A DNA stretch of 64,000 nt from Saccharomyces uvarum (lineage: Eukaryota; Ascomycota; Saccharomycetes; Saccharomycetales; Saccharomycetaceae). Both the position numbers and the translations under genes were made by a program. Under the pieces are notes generated by a model, which saw nothing but the letters and a program-made list of their open reading frames with translations, was not told the origin of the DNA and made no database searches. The stretch covers positions 1 through 64,000 of the forward strand of contig OX365942.1 in NCBI GenBank assembly GCA_947243795.1. Direction: 5' to 3'. Below, in pieces: positions 18,403-28,360 of this stretch (within the stretch, counting starts at the first letter, position 1; each line of letters opens with the position of its first letter).

Positions 18403-20232
18403 TTATGAAATTGTGGTGGTGGAGGGTGTGCTACTTGCGCTTTGTTTCTTTTTAGTCACCCTTTTCTTTTTAGGAGCTGGTGTGCCGCTATCACTCTTTT
18501 TTGCGTTCTTTCTGGGTCGTTTAGCCTTCGGTTTATCTGAATTATTTCCATTATTACTATTATTACTACTAGCATTGGTGTTGCTTCTTTTATTTGAGCT
18601 TTTTATGGCTCCACCATTTTGCTGCTGTTCCAACGCTTGCTGTTGTCTTTGTAAAAGCTGTTGTTGGGGAGTTAAGGGTGCTGTCATTGATATCCTTGCG
18701 TTGAAAGGAGTTGGATTGATGTTCGCGCTTAATGCTTGCTGCTTTCTTTTCTCTTTGTTAATTCTCCATTGTTCAATGAATTTCAGTCTGCTAAATTGAT
18801 TGTTATCATTACCCATGGAGGACCCTACTGCGGCAGCTGCCGCCGCCGCCGCCAAAGCTACTTGGTTGCCATTGGCCACACTATTATTTCTTGTATTTGA
18901 TGCAGAGTTCGAAATAGACGACGAAATTCCACGCATTCCATTAGAATTGGAAGTCGCAATTTCCATTGCATTTTTGGTTAGTGACACGGCAAACGTTGAA
19001 TTTGTTATTGTTGTTGTGCGTTCATTCATTATGAGCATTAACTGTTCATAATTCGAACTGTGTTGTTGAAATTCTTCATGCTCTTCAATGTGCCCCACAA
19101 CACCCTTTGTGCCTTCTCTGGTAGACTCAGCACGGTGTTTGTGAACAAAATGATTTTTCGAGTCGTCCCAGTGAGGTTCCGTGAAGGCCTTTTCTTCTAA
19201 CATATCTCGGTGTTCATAAGGATTTAGCGGCACATTAAGTGACAAGTTTCTCTTAGTTAGTGTTAATATCTCAGATTCAAACTGTTGATAAATACTATCT
19301 GAAAATCTGGCGTGATCAGCATAAGACATCATATCGTAATAGGTAGTCAAATCATTAGGCTTCAATAGTGTTCGATATACTCTAGGTCGTTTGAAAGATG
19401 AGTTTTTCTTGGCTGCATTTGCGCTTGCGCTTGTGTTCGTGCTTGTTGCACCACTATTTGGTTCGGAAGGTTGTTGAATTTTGGAATTATCTTGTGCGTT
19501 ACCGCCAATGGAAGGTGAAGAAGAAGATGGATTTGTGTTGGGCTGATTTTCCTTAGGAGTAACGTCCACCGTATTTGTATGGTCGTAAACTTGCAAAATA
19601 AGACTTCCTTCATAAAATTGAATATTACAATCCCGCAAGACTTCCATAATTGCATCTGGGATCCTGCCTCTGGCAACGTACTCCAAAAATTCTTTCAAAG
19701 TTTCGTTGTTTTTGGTCAATATCAGACCATCGCTTGTCAGTTCGGGTTGCTTTTGTTGTTGCTGTAGCCTGTTATTTGCGGGAGCACAAATCTTATAATT
19801 GTTCTCGTAGATGTGAAATTCAAAACTGGGTCTATATTGTTCATATTTTTTCAAAATCGAGTCTGCATCCTCCACAAAGTTATAAAGTCTTTTGGGCCTC
19901 TTGTTTAGAGTCATGAGCATTTGATAAAATTGAGCCTCGTAGTTTTGTAACGCCTGCTGTTGTTTTTGTTGTTGTAGTAGCTTTTGTTGTAATAACAACC
20001 TCTGTTTCTGCTGCAATTGCTGTATTTGTTCCCTAGACAAAGTCCTCACGCCTTCGTTGACATTATTGTTGATATTGGCCTTTATAACAGGATGATTTAC
20101 GGCGGCTGCCGCAGGATTCACAGGTTGTGGCACATTAACTGGACTTCCTGGTGAGCCCATGCTGGATGGAGTGGCATTCACAGGAATGCCAAAAGCATGA
20201 GGATCATTTCCTGTCGGACTAGCGGCACTCAT
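18403..20232 (-). CDS. SPT20: SAGA complex subunit Spt20
   Basis: The 609-residue product (604 in S. cerevisiae) is the scaffold subunit of the SAGA histone acetyltransferase and TBP-loading co-activator. I start at the ATG at 20232, giving MSAASPTGNDPHAFGIPV as in S. cerevisiae; the open frame runs a further 21 codons upstream from a non-ATG codon. The Gln-rich coiled segment (about 65-100) precedes the conserved Spt20 domain (FYQMLMTLNKRPKRLYNFVEDADSIL onward, about 105-230). A second conserved block includes RVYRTLLKPNDLTTYYDMM. The C-terminal half is low-complexity, with a poly-Ala run, Gln tracts, Asn/Ser runs and a Lys-rich tail. The low-complexity runs produce long antisense frames that are not genes. 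Confidence 0.94.
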   Translation of the reverse strand: MSAASPTGNDPHAFGIPVNATPSSMGSPGSPVNVPQPVNPAAAAVNHPVIKANINNNVNEGVRTLSREQIQQLQQKQRLLLQQKLLQQQKQQQALQNYEAQFYQMLMTLNKRPKRLYNFVEDADSILKKYEQYRPSFEFHIYENNYKICAPANNRLQQQQKQPELTSDGLILTKNNETLKEFLEYVARGRIPDAIMEVLRDCNIQFYEGSLILQVYDHTNTVDVTPKENQPNTNPSSSSPSIGGNAQDNSKIQQPSEPNSGATSTNTSASANAAKKNSSFKRPRVYRTLLKPNDLTTYYDMMSYADHARFSDSIYQQFESEILTLTKRNLSLNVPLNPYEHRDMLEEKAFTEPHWDDSKNHFVHKHRAESTREGTKGVVGHIEEHEEFQQHSSNYEQLMLIMNERTTTITNSTFAVSLTKNAMEIATSNSNGMRGISSSISNSASNTRNNSVANGNQVALAAAAAAAAVGSSMGNDNNQFSRLKFIEQWRINKEKRKQQALSANINPTPFNARISMTAPLTPQQQLLQRQQQALEQQQNGGAIKSSNKRSNTNASSNNSNNGNNSDKPKAKRPRKNAKKSDSGTPAPKKKRVTKKKQSASSTPSTTTIS

Positions 20233-20597
20233 ACCTGAAGAATATAATTGCAGATTAACCGTTGCTAATCTTCCCGATTCTCTTTCGAGGTGCACTTATC
20301 TTATTCCTCTCATTGCACAGCTATAATCATCCTAATATTTCTTCATGATTGATATTTACCAAATATCACCAACGGGGTAACCCTCACAAATTGGAATAGT
20401 AAGAGTAATAGCAGTAGGTAGCAGATATATATTTAGACTAGATAACACAAAGCACTGTCATTTTGAAGATAACATAGGTACAAACATAGAATATTGGGTC
20501 ATATATATAAAAAATTTTCACGAAGATAAAATTAAAAAATAGAAAGGTAAACACAGGGGAGGGGAATAGCCAAGTAAAACAATAAAAAAGAAACCGG
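20233..20597. other. SPT20 upstream region
   Basis: This 365-bp interval holds the SPT20 promoter and the 3' end of PEX11. I see T/A-rich stretches but no diagnostic factor site. Confidence 0.4.
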
Positions 20598-21311
20598 TTA
20601 GGAAGTAGCTTTCCACATGTCTTGCATGCCAAAAACAGAAGTGATCACACCAGACAATGCAACGTATTCCTCATTGCTGGACAAATACCCCAAGTTGTTG
20701 AGGACGATGAACGAGTCTGCAGCGTCCCAGAACAGTCTTCTCAAAGCGGCATATCTTTCTTGATAAGCTTTCCCTAACACTTTCTTGTGGTCTTCCTTCT
20801 CGTCGCCTTGGCCTTGCGATTTGGCGCTTACAAATGCAGCGATCTGAGAGTGAGATGTTTGGATCTTGCGAAGATCCATAACCAACCCACTTAAAAGGCC
20901 GAACAACCAACACCAGTTGGACCAACGGGGTACCTTCTTACCGGTAAGGATGGTCACTGGGATCACTTTCAAGATTCTTAAAAGATTGACTTGGTCCAGC
21001 GACAAATACGCAGCAAAGAAGAAGTTTTTCAAAATGTTGCAGACTCTGATAACGTTATCACTAGCCAATTTATTGTCGTAAAATTTGGCAGCAGCTTGCA
21101 AGTGGTTCAAAGGTTTCAAAAACCTCAGGAACTTTCTTACCGTAGTGAATTGAGCTTGCAATTGTCTGGCCAACACTGACGAGTTCTGCACTGCTAAAAA
21201 CCTTGCCAAGTACTGTAGCAACCTCAGAATCTTTTCTCTACCGGCCGAACCATCTAGGAATTTGACGAACCTTGTCACAGAGGGATGATATACTACTGTA
21301 TCGCAGACCAT
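20598..21311 (-). CDS. PEX11: Peroxisomal membrane protein Pex11
   Basis: The 237 residues compare with 236 in S. cerevisiae. Pex11 is the abundant peroxisomal membrane protein that elongates peroxisomes, promotes their division and supports medium-chain fatty-acid oxidation. The N-terminal amphipathic region (KFLDGSAGREKILRLLQYLARF, split across about 14-37) is the family's membrane-remodelling helix. Hydrophobic stretches around 88-115 and 125-148 fit membrane association. A good oleate-response element lies 116-138 bp before the ATG, consistent with oleate induction through Oaf1-Pip2. The gene is divergent from PSF3. Confidence 0.95.
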   Translation of the reverse strand: MVCDTVVYHPSVTRFVKFLDGSAGREKILRLLQYLARFLAVQNSSVLARQLQAQFTTVRKFLRFLKPLNHLQAAAKFYDNKLASDNVIRVCNILKNFFFAAYLSLDQVNLLRILKVIPVTILTGKKVPRWSNWCWLFGLLSGLVMDLRKIQTSHSQIAAFVSAKSQGQGDEKEDHKKVLGKAYQERYAALRRLFWDAADSFIVLNNLGYLSSNEEYVALSGVITSVFGMQDMWKATS

Positions 21312-21426
21312 ATTGATTTAGACTGCTTGTTTATGTTCGTTGAATAAGCCTACAATGGAATGAATGGCATTTCCGTTGTTGGAGTCATTTCCCTTTTATA
21401 GTGATAGATAATATACCCATCGTCTT

Positions 21427-21449
21427 CGGGTCTTGCGGGATAAATGCCG
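21427..21449 (-). promoter_or_regulatory. Oleate-response element (Oaf1-Pip2) for PEX11
   Basis: On the minus strand the site reads CGGCATTTA, then 11 bases, then CCG. It fits the ORE rule CGGNNNTNA-N(9-12)-CCG exactly. It lies 116 bp upstream of PEX11 and 88 bp upstream of the PSF3 ATG on the other strand. Confidence 0.75.
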
Positions 21450-21536
21450 ACGCGTAGTGAAAATTGCAATGGAATTGGTATTAGTTTTGTTATTGTTGCT
21501 ATGGTGCGCCGGGAAAGAAGCCAAGGCAAAGGTGAG

Positions 21537-22121
21537 ATGGGGTACTATGACATCGATGATGTGCTGGCAGATGCGACAGACTTTCCCTGTAAGTTTCAGT
21601 ACAATATCCCGGGTTTAGGGTACCTGGAGAACAATCCAGGACGACCCATGTCTAAAAACACGAAACTAAATTTACCACTGTGGTTAGCAAGGATCCTGGC
21701 AATTGTAGGTGGTGACGAAGCTCTGGTGGATGAAGAGCCCATGCCCTTTGTTGAACTTTTGCCGCCAGACATGTTTTCTACCAAGGTGATAAACGCTATA
21801 AAGACAGATCCTGTGGCTCTGGACTTGCATTCCATAAATTCGCATTTTTTCAGTTTGGCCATAAAATGGATAACGTTGTTTAGTGAGAAGGAACTGGCCA
21901 ATGTGGTCAGCGAGTTGCTTCTACAACGGGCCCAGGAACTCAATCATCATTCTAGTAGTTTGACGGTGGACATCAACGCTGATTCCGTTGGGAAGAATTC
22001 AGCAAACACTAATATATCAACGAGTACATTCTTATTGAAACTGGACGAAATGGAAAAGGACATATATAAGAAATCGCACGAGTCATATAAGGACACCAAG
22101 AAGTGGATGTTTCAAAAATAA
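21537..22121 (+). CDS. PSF3: GINS complex subunit Psf3
   Basis: The 194 residues equal the S. cerevisiae length. Psf3 is one of four GINS subunits and, with Cdc45 and Mcm2-7, forms the CMG replicative helicase. MGYYDIDDVLAD begins the protein as in other yeasts, which sets the start at 21537. The helical core contains LPLWLARILAIVGGDEALVD (split) and HFFSLAIKWI. An in-frame ATG without an intervening stop lies 31 codons upstream at 21444. That extension has no counterpart in the S. cerevisiae protein as I know it, so I take it as leader sequence. Confidence 0.94.
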   Translation: MGYYDIDDVLADATDFPCKFQYNIPGLGYLENNPGRPMSKNTKLNLPLWLARILAIVGGDEALVDEEPMPFVELLPPDMFSTKVINAIKTDPVALDLHSINSHFFSLAIKWITLFSEKELANVVSELLLQRAQELNHHSSSLTVDINADSVGKNSANTNISTSTFLLKLDEMEKDIYKKSHESYKDTKKWMFQK

Positions 22122-22229
22122 CACATTTTTTATTTAGAAATACACTATAAAATATAATAATATAAAAAAAGGCAATAATAGTTTAATATTACGTTTTTTC
22201 AAAGTCTTGTTCCCGCTTTCTTCCTCCCC

Positions 22230-25200
22230 TTAGAACAACTCGTCGTTATCGTCATCATTATCGTTGTTGTTGTTGTTGTTGTTGTCTTTTTGGTTGTTTT
22301 CAGACCCACTCATTTGTGCTTCCTCCTCATCACTATCTTCAATAAATTCATTTGATAATTGAGATTTCTTACCCTTGATATGCGAAGATTTTTTTATCAT
22401 ATCGTCTTCATCTTCGTCGCTATCAGAAACAACCTTCTTGGTAGCTTTCCTTCTTTTGGGTTCGCCCTCATTTTTCATCTTGCTTGGTCTCTTTTTCTTC
22501 TGTTTTGGTTTTCCTTCGTCATACTCATTATCTTTATCGGAGAGATCAGAATCATGGTCATCCTTAACATCATGTTCGCTTACGGCCATTGCTTCACGCT
22601 CTTGGATCAGCTTTTGTGCCTCATCTTGAAGTCTCTTATATTCTTCCGTTTGCCTTTCTAGTTTCAAACGTTTGGCTTCCTCCTCTAGTTTTATCCTTTC
22701 TTGTTCCTTTAATTCGTTTTCTTCTAGAGTCTTACGTGCTTCATCAATTTTCGCATTTTGGTCTTTTTCAAATTCTTCTTGTTCATTCAAAGAACGTTCT
22801 AATGCACTTTTCATGGTGGTTTCACCTAACTGGATACGTTGCTCTAACTCTTCCTTAGGAATCATGTTGAATTCTTTCAAATCGTTCAATTCTTTGAATA
22901 ACACTAAGCCTTCTTTCAATCCTTCCAAGGAATCCTTGATTTGTTGAACAGTTCTGAATTTAGGGTTTGATCTTCTTAGCGTTTCTGCAATTTGGAATTG
23001 CAGTAAAGCTATATTAAATTTTACACTGTAAATAAATTTATTCTTGACGGATTGCTGAACAAAAAGCTCTAATGCAGTTTTTGCATTCTCTAAAGCTTTT
23101 TGGAAGAAGCTCACGGATCTTTCCTTCATACCACGTGAGTACCAAGCTCTACCCAATAAGTTTAAAATATGTGGTCTGGTACTTTCGTTGTCAAACTTCT
23201 TTAAAACCAATTCATAATTTTCAATAGCTTTACCAAATTCACGCATCTCTAGTAAACAATGAGCGAGGTTTAATTGAACATCTTCATTGTCCAAAGAGTC
23301 TCTAATTTTCCGTAGAATTTCCAGAGCAGGTCCCAATCTTTTACTCTCTGCGAAAATAATTGCAACACCTTGAGCAGCAAAAACATTGAACGGGTCGATT
23401 TGTAAAACCTTTTGATATAACTGAATGGCTTTCAAGTAAGAGTGTTTTGATTTTTCTTGTTCCTTTGGATTCCTGGACTTCTTACCATCTCTAGCAATAG
23501 TTACGTATAGATTAGCCAATGAAATTAAGGCATAAGCATCATGGGAATTGTATTTGACTAGAGTTTCCTTGTTATGGGATGTACTCTTTTCACTATTTTT
23601 CCTTTCTTTACTGTTTTTCAAATACCAGCCATAAAATGAACGCATTTCTAAATCAGATTTGTTCATTTCTAATAGGTCATTTATTTCTGTACTCATATCT
23701 GAGTCGTCTATCTTAGAGTGAGCAAACTTGATGTATAGATTTCTTATTCTTGCTGAAATATAAGAAGGATGTGACGATGTAATTTGAGAATATATAGACT
23801 CGGATTTTTCCCAATCGGTTTTTTCGCTAGTTCTAGCAATGTTATATTCAAGTGTAATATCGACAGCTTTATTCACGTCACTGACTTTCGCCTTGGCTTG
23901 TTTAAAGAGATTGTCAGCCTTGGTCAAATCACCATTGATAAAATGATAACAAGCTAAATTGTTGAGTATCTCCAACGGAACTTCGTCCTTGTTGACGAAC
24001 TCCATTTCTTCCAGAGCTTTGGAAAGATAATCTAAGGAAATCTTGTACTGGTTCTGGGACTCATAAAGTTGGGAGATTACAAGGTAAACTCTGGAAATGA
24101 TCAATTGATTCTTCTTTGCTACAGTCAGTTTGATGTATCTTTCTAAATATTGTAAGGCCTTTTCATTGAGCTTATTTAGTTCTTTGGCAGGAATGGTTTT
24201 GGACGTCTTGGTATCCAAAGTTTTGCCCGCATAGAGCAAACCCAAAATATAATTCAACTCTTGTAAACTTTCATTCGTCTTGTAAAGATTCTCAAAAGTA
24301 ATAATACTTTCCTCCAACAGGTGGCTTTTTATTTGAGTTTGGCCTAGCCCCAATCTGGCTAGTAGGTTATCTTCATTTTTCTTTAAACTTTCTTGAAACA
24401 TAATGAATGATTTGCGATAGTCGCCCAACGCATAATGTGCCCTACCACACCAGAAAGAAGATTCCGACAGGACGGTTTTGGCTATTAAGGGACTCATTTT
24501 TAGAATCTTGTGATGGTAAATATTCAAAACAGTTTGGAAATCACCTTTAAAGTAGTGGTATGTTTGTAATAACGTCAACAAAACGGGATTATTCTGATTT
24601 TCGGAGAAAATATTATTTAAGTCGTTCAAAGCCTTTGAAAAGGTTTCTTTGAAGACTTCATCATTCGTTGAATCAGTTAGAGAATTATGAAATTCACCTA
24701 GTAATACTAAGATTGAGGCGCTTGTGTTCTTTGAATTGATTTGAAGAGCTCTTTGCCATGATTTGATTGCCATCTTAGGATCCTTTAGCTGCCAAAAGCA
24801 CAAACCAATACCTATACGGGGATCAGGTTGTAACACAGGGTTGATAACTAGCAACTCTTGAAAAATCTTCAAACTGGCCACATAGTTTCTCTTTTGGTAT
24901 AATAGTTTCGCCCTTAAGAGTAAAAATAAACAATTAGGTTTAGATTGTCTACCAGATCTATGATCTTCAGCATGAATACTCTTTACGAACAGGTCAGAGG
25001 TTTCCAAAGCCTTATCGTAATGGCCGCGCTGGTAATATAATTCCACAGTAGCTAACATATTCCCAATCCACGTAGGGTCAAATCCAATAGCATCCTTTAG
25101 GTTTAATTCAGCTTGTGTGAGTTCGTGTTCTTTGGTTTCCACACTAAGAGAGTGTCCCTTCGCCAAATTCAAATGGGCCCAGGTTAGGAAAGTGTGTAAT

Positions 25201-25478
25201 GAAGCCCTCTCGGAATTTTGGAAAACATCTAAGGCCATTTCAATGAGTCTAATACCTTCATTGGTTTTCCCATGGTTACAATAGGCTAGAGCAATGGTAA
25301 GCCAATGCTCCTTTTCGGAGCTTTCCTCCACCAACAAAGTCTTCAAGTCTGTAGGATCATCCGGCAAATCCGTTTCTAAATCAATACCGACCAATTCCTC
25401 TGAGGCCTTTAGTGGGATATCTAAAGAAGTGGGCCATTCCATTGACGGGTACCCTTCGACTTTGATTGTGTTTGCCAT
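22230..25478 (-). CDS. CTR9: Paf1 complex subunit Ctr9
   Basis: The 1082-residue product (1077 in S. cerevisiae) is the TPR scaffold of the Paf1 complex, which travels with RNA polymerase II and promotes H2B ubiquitination, H3K4/K79 methylation and elongation. Tandem TPR repeats fill about 50-850, for example YYQRGHYDKALETSDLF, RAHYALGDYRKSFIMFQES and LNLAHCLLEMREFGKAIENY. A charged coiled-coil segment (about 890-970) is followed by a Lys-rich and acidic tail ending in Asn/Asp runs. I use the ATG at 25478 (MANTIKVEGYPSMEW), which matches the known start; another in-frame ATG lies 24 codons upstream at 25550. Confidence 0.96.
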   Translation of the reverse strand: MANTIKVEGYPSMEWPTSLDIPLKASEELVGIDLETDLPDDPTDLKTLLVEESSEKEHWLTIALAYCNHGKTNEGIRLIEMALDVFQNSERASLHTFLTWAHLNLAKGHSLSVETKEHELTQAELNLKDAIGFDPTWIGNMLATVELYYQRGHYDKALETSDLFVKSIHAEDHRSGRQSKPNCLFLLLRAKLLYQKRNYVASLKIFQELLVINPVLQPDPRIGIGLCFWQLKDPKMAIKSWQRALQINSKNTSASILVLLGEFHNSLTDSTNDEVFKETFSKALNDLNNIFSENQNNPVLLTLLQTYHYFKGDFQTVLNIYHHKILKMSPLIAKTVLSESSFWCGRAHYALGDYRKSFIMFQESLKKNEDNLLARLGLGQTQIKSHLLEESIITFENLYKTNESLQELNYILGLLYAGKTLDTKTSKTIPAKELNKLNEKALQYLERYIKLTVAKKNQLIISRVYLVISQLYESQNQYKISLDYLSKALEEMEFVNKDEVPLEILNNLACYHFINGDLTKADNLFKQAKAKVSDVNKAVDITLEYNIARTSEKTDWEKSESIYSQITSSHPSYISARIRNLYIKFAHSKIDDSDMSTEINDLLEMNKSDLEMRSFYGWYLKNSKERKNSEKSTSHNKETLVKYNSHDAYALISLANLYVTIARDGKKSRNPKEQEKSKHSYLKAIQLYQKVLQIDPFNVFAAQGVAIIFAESKRLGPALEILRKIRDSLDNEDVQLNLAHCLLEMREFGKAIENYELVLKKFDNESTRPHILNLLGRAWYSRGMKERSVSFFQKALENAKTALELFVQQSVKNKFIYSVKFNIALLQFQIAETLRRSNPKFRTVQQIKDSLEGLKEGLVLFKELNDLKEFNMIPKEELEQRIQLGETTMKSALERSLNEQEEFEKDQNAKIDEARKTLEENELKEQERIKLEEEAKRLKLERQTEEYKRLQDEAQKLIQEREAMAVSEHDVKDDHDSDLSDKDNEYDEGKPKQKKKRPSKMKNEGEPKRRKATKKVVSDSDEDEDDMIKKSSHIKGKKSQLSNEFIEDSDEEEAQMSGSENNQKDNNNNNNNDNDDDNDELF

Positions 25479-25632
25479 CGTATTTCCTTGTCCTAACGCA
25501 AATGGGTCAGACCTACTATAAATTCGAGCGGTGGTTCGTTCAGCGAGCATTTAAATCTACTCTTGTATTAGTTGTATTATTCTCTTTTCCTTTAAATTGA
25601 ACAATTTTTCACTCGAGGAAAACATCATGGTA

Positions 25633-25688
25633 CGGGTAACTCACCACTGTTAAGAGAAGAAAAATTTTCAATATTATAGCGATGAGCC
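25633..25688 (+). promoter_or_regulatory. NOP8 promoter: Reb1, RRPE and PAC sites
   Basis: Between divergent CTR9 and NOP8 there is a Reb1 site CGGGTAAC (25633-25640), an RRPE-type AAAAATTTT (25660-25668, within GAAAAATTTTCA) and a PAC core GCGATGAG (25679-25686). RRPE plus PAC is the signature of yeast ribosome-biogenesis promoters (Stb3, Dot6/Tod6), which fits NOP8. Confidence 0.7.
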
Positions 25689-25774
25689 TAATTAGATGTT
25701 GTTAAATAGTAAATCTCAGTAGATAGAGTCGGTTTAAAGCGTTATAAAGGCTGCTAGTTAGTGAAGTATACGTG

Positions 25775-27370
25775 ATGAGTAGTGTTATCCAGAAAAGGCT
25801 TTTTGTTGGAAACATTTTTCATGATGCGGATGACTGTTATTCAGAATTATTAAATCGATTTAGCAAGTTTGGTGACTGCCAAAATGCGGAATTTGAAAAA
25901 CACAATCACTTTGCTTTTATTGACGTGAAATTCAACGATGAGGCAGCATTCCATAAGCTGAAAAAAAGTTTTAATAATGTCAAGTTTAAAGGGAACATAT
26001 TGAAGATCGATGAAGCAAAGCCGAGTTGGGAATCTAGTTGGGCGGTACAACATGCGAAAGATCTCCAGGAGAATATTGTGCAAACCATCAAGATGAAAAA
26101 AAAGAATTGGGAGCATTACAAGAAGATGGAGAATGTGGCGAAGAGTTGGAAAGATCATAAGGAGGTTATTTCAGGCAGGATGAGGGAGGTTCCCAGGAAA
26201 AGAGGTCAGTCGAAGAACATTACCTTCAGAATTAATGTGGACGGATCATTGAAAGTTTATAAATGCTATAAAACTAAATTATGGGGTTACGAGAGGAACA
26301 AGGAACTAAATGACCTGGTGTATAAATTTACTAATAATTTCTGGAAAAACGGGTATGATCATATTGTGGATAGGTTAGACTATAGTCATGCCGCCAAGAC
26401 TATTCGATTCAGTAATGGGCTAAAGCAGTTGACCGTATCACAGAGTGAAAACGCTGGAGACGGAAACACAGACAGCGATGAGAATGTGTCAGAAGAAGAG
26501 AAGGAGAAAAACAATGACGTTCTAAATGGCCTATTAAAGGGTTTTGATTTCGATAAGCCGATGGCATTGAACGATTCCGACGACGAGTTGATGGTACAAG
26601 ATGAAGCAGAAGAAGAAAACGTTTTAGAGAGGGAGGAAGAAGTACTGGAAGAAGTGCTGGAAGAAGCCCCAGATGAAAACGTTTTAGAAGAGAAGGATGC
26701 TGTAATGGAAGAAGCGGTAGAAGAAGACGTACCAGAAGAAGAGGGTGCTGTAATAGAAGAAGCGTTAGAAGAAGAGGTTCCAGAAGAAGAGGACGCGGTA
26801 GTGGATGAAAGTCCGGAGCAAATTGTGCCCGAAGAAGATGACGTTATAGTGCAAGAAGCTCCAGAGGAGATAGAAGAACAGGATGACGACGGGGAGGAGG
26901 ATCATGAATTCATTCCAACTTTCACCAAGGAAGTTGGTCAAGGTACAATAAGCAACACGGAGACATTGAGAACCTTGTTCAACCCTAACGAAGCAGAACC
27001 ATTGTCAGCATTCAAATTAATTGAAGATTCGGACAACGATATCGATCATGCGAAGGATATTGACGTCCAGCAACAAGAAGTAGAGCCAAGAAACTCGCAC
27101 GCTTTGGAAGCTGATTCCACCATAGCCCAAATATCCAAGGGTAAAGATACCAAGAATTTCTTATTTTTCCCCCATTTACAATCGCCATTTTTGGTGGGGC
27201 AAACACAGTTAAGTAAAGTGAGGACTAGTGAGAACGAAACGATTTTATCGACCTGGGACGAAGAGTTCTGGGCCAACAGAGGTAACTGGACGCGTGACAT
27301 GAGACGCAAAATGAAAGATGCACAGAAGCATCGTAAGAGGAAACAATCGAAAAACGGGTTTCTTTTATAA
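25775..27370 (+). CDS. NOP8: 60S ribosome assembly factor Nop8
   Basis: The 531-residue nucleolar protein is needed for early 60S subunit assembly, with Nip7 and the exosome. An N-terminal RRM (about 5-85) shows RNP2 KRLFVGNIF and RNP1 NHFAFIDVKF. A conserved middle (KNITFRINVDGSLKVYKCYK) and a C-terminal basic block (NRGNWTRDMRRKMKDAQKHRKRK) match S. cerevisiae. I start at the ATG at 25775; the codon before it is GTG. The protein is about 47 residues longer than the 484-residue S. cerevisiae form. Most of the gain lies in a Glu/Val-rich acidic region (about 276-373) built of degenerate repeats such as VPEEEDAVV. Confidence 0.93.
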   Translation: MSSVIQKRLFVGNIFHDADDCYSELLNRFSKFGDCQNAEFEKHNHFAFIDVKFNDEAAFHKLKKSFNNVKFKGNILKIDEAKPSWESSWAVQHAKDLQENIVQTIKMKKKNWEHYKKMENVAKSWKDHKEVISGRMREVPRKRGQSKNITFRINVDGSLKVYKCYKTKLWGYERNKELNDLVYKFTNNFWKNGYDHIVDRLDYSHAAKTIRFSNGLKQLTVSQSENAGDGNTDSDENVSEEEKEKNNDVLNGLLKGFDFDKPMALNDSDDELMVQDEAEEENVLEREEEVLEEVLEEAPDENVLEEKDAVMEEAVEEDVPEEEGAVIEEALEEEVPEEEDAVVDESPEQIVPEEDDVIVQEAPEEIEEQDDDGEEDHEFIPTFTKEVGQGTISNTETLRTLFNPNEAEPLSAFKLIEDSDNDIDHAKDIDVQQQEVEPRNSHALEADSTIAQISKGKDTKNFLFFPHLQSPFLVGQTQLSKVRTSENETILSTWDEEFWANRGNWTRDMRRKMKDAQKHRKRKQSKNGFLL

Positions 27371-27412
27371 ACAGTATATACACACATATAATACCGGCTT
27401 CTCGCCGTTTTC

Positions 27413-28360
<948 letters not shown>

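Noticed and set aside
18413-19051. Long plus-strand hydrophobic frames opposite SPT20
   Set aside because: They are Leu/Val-rich translations of the complement of Gln, Ala, Asn and Ser runs of Spt20.
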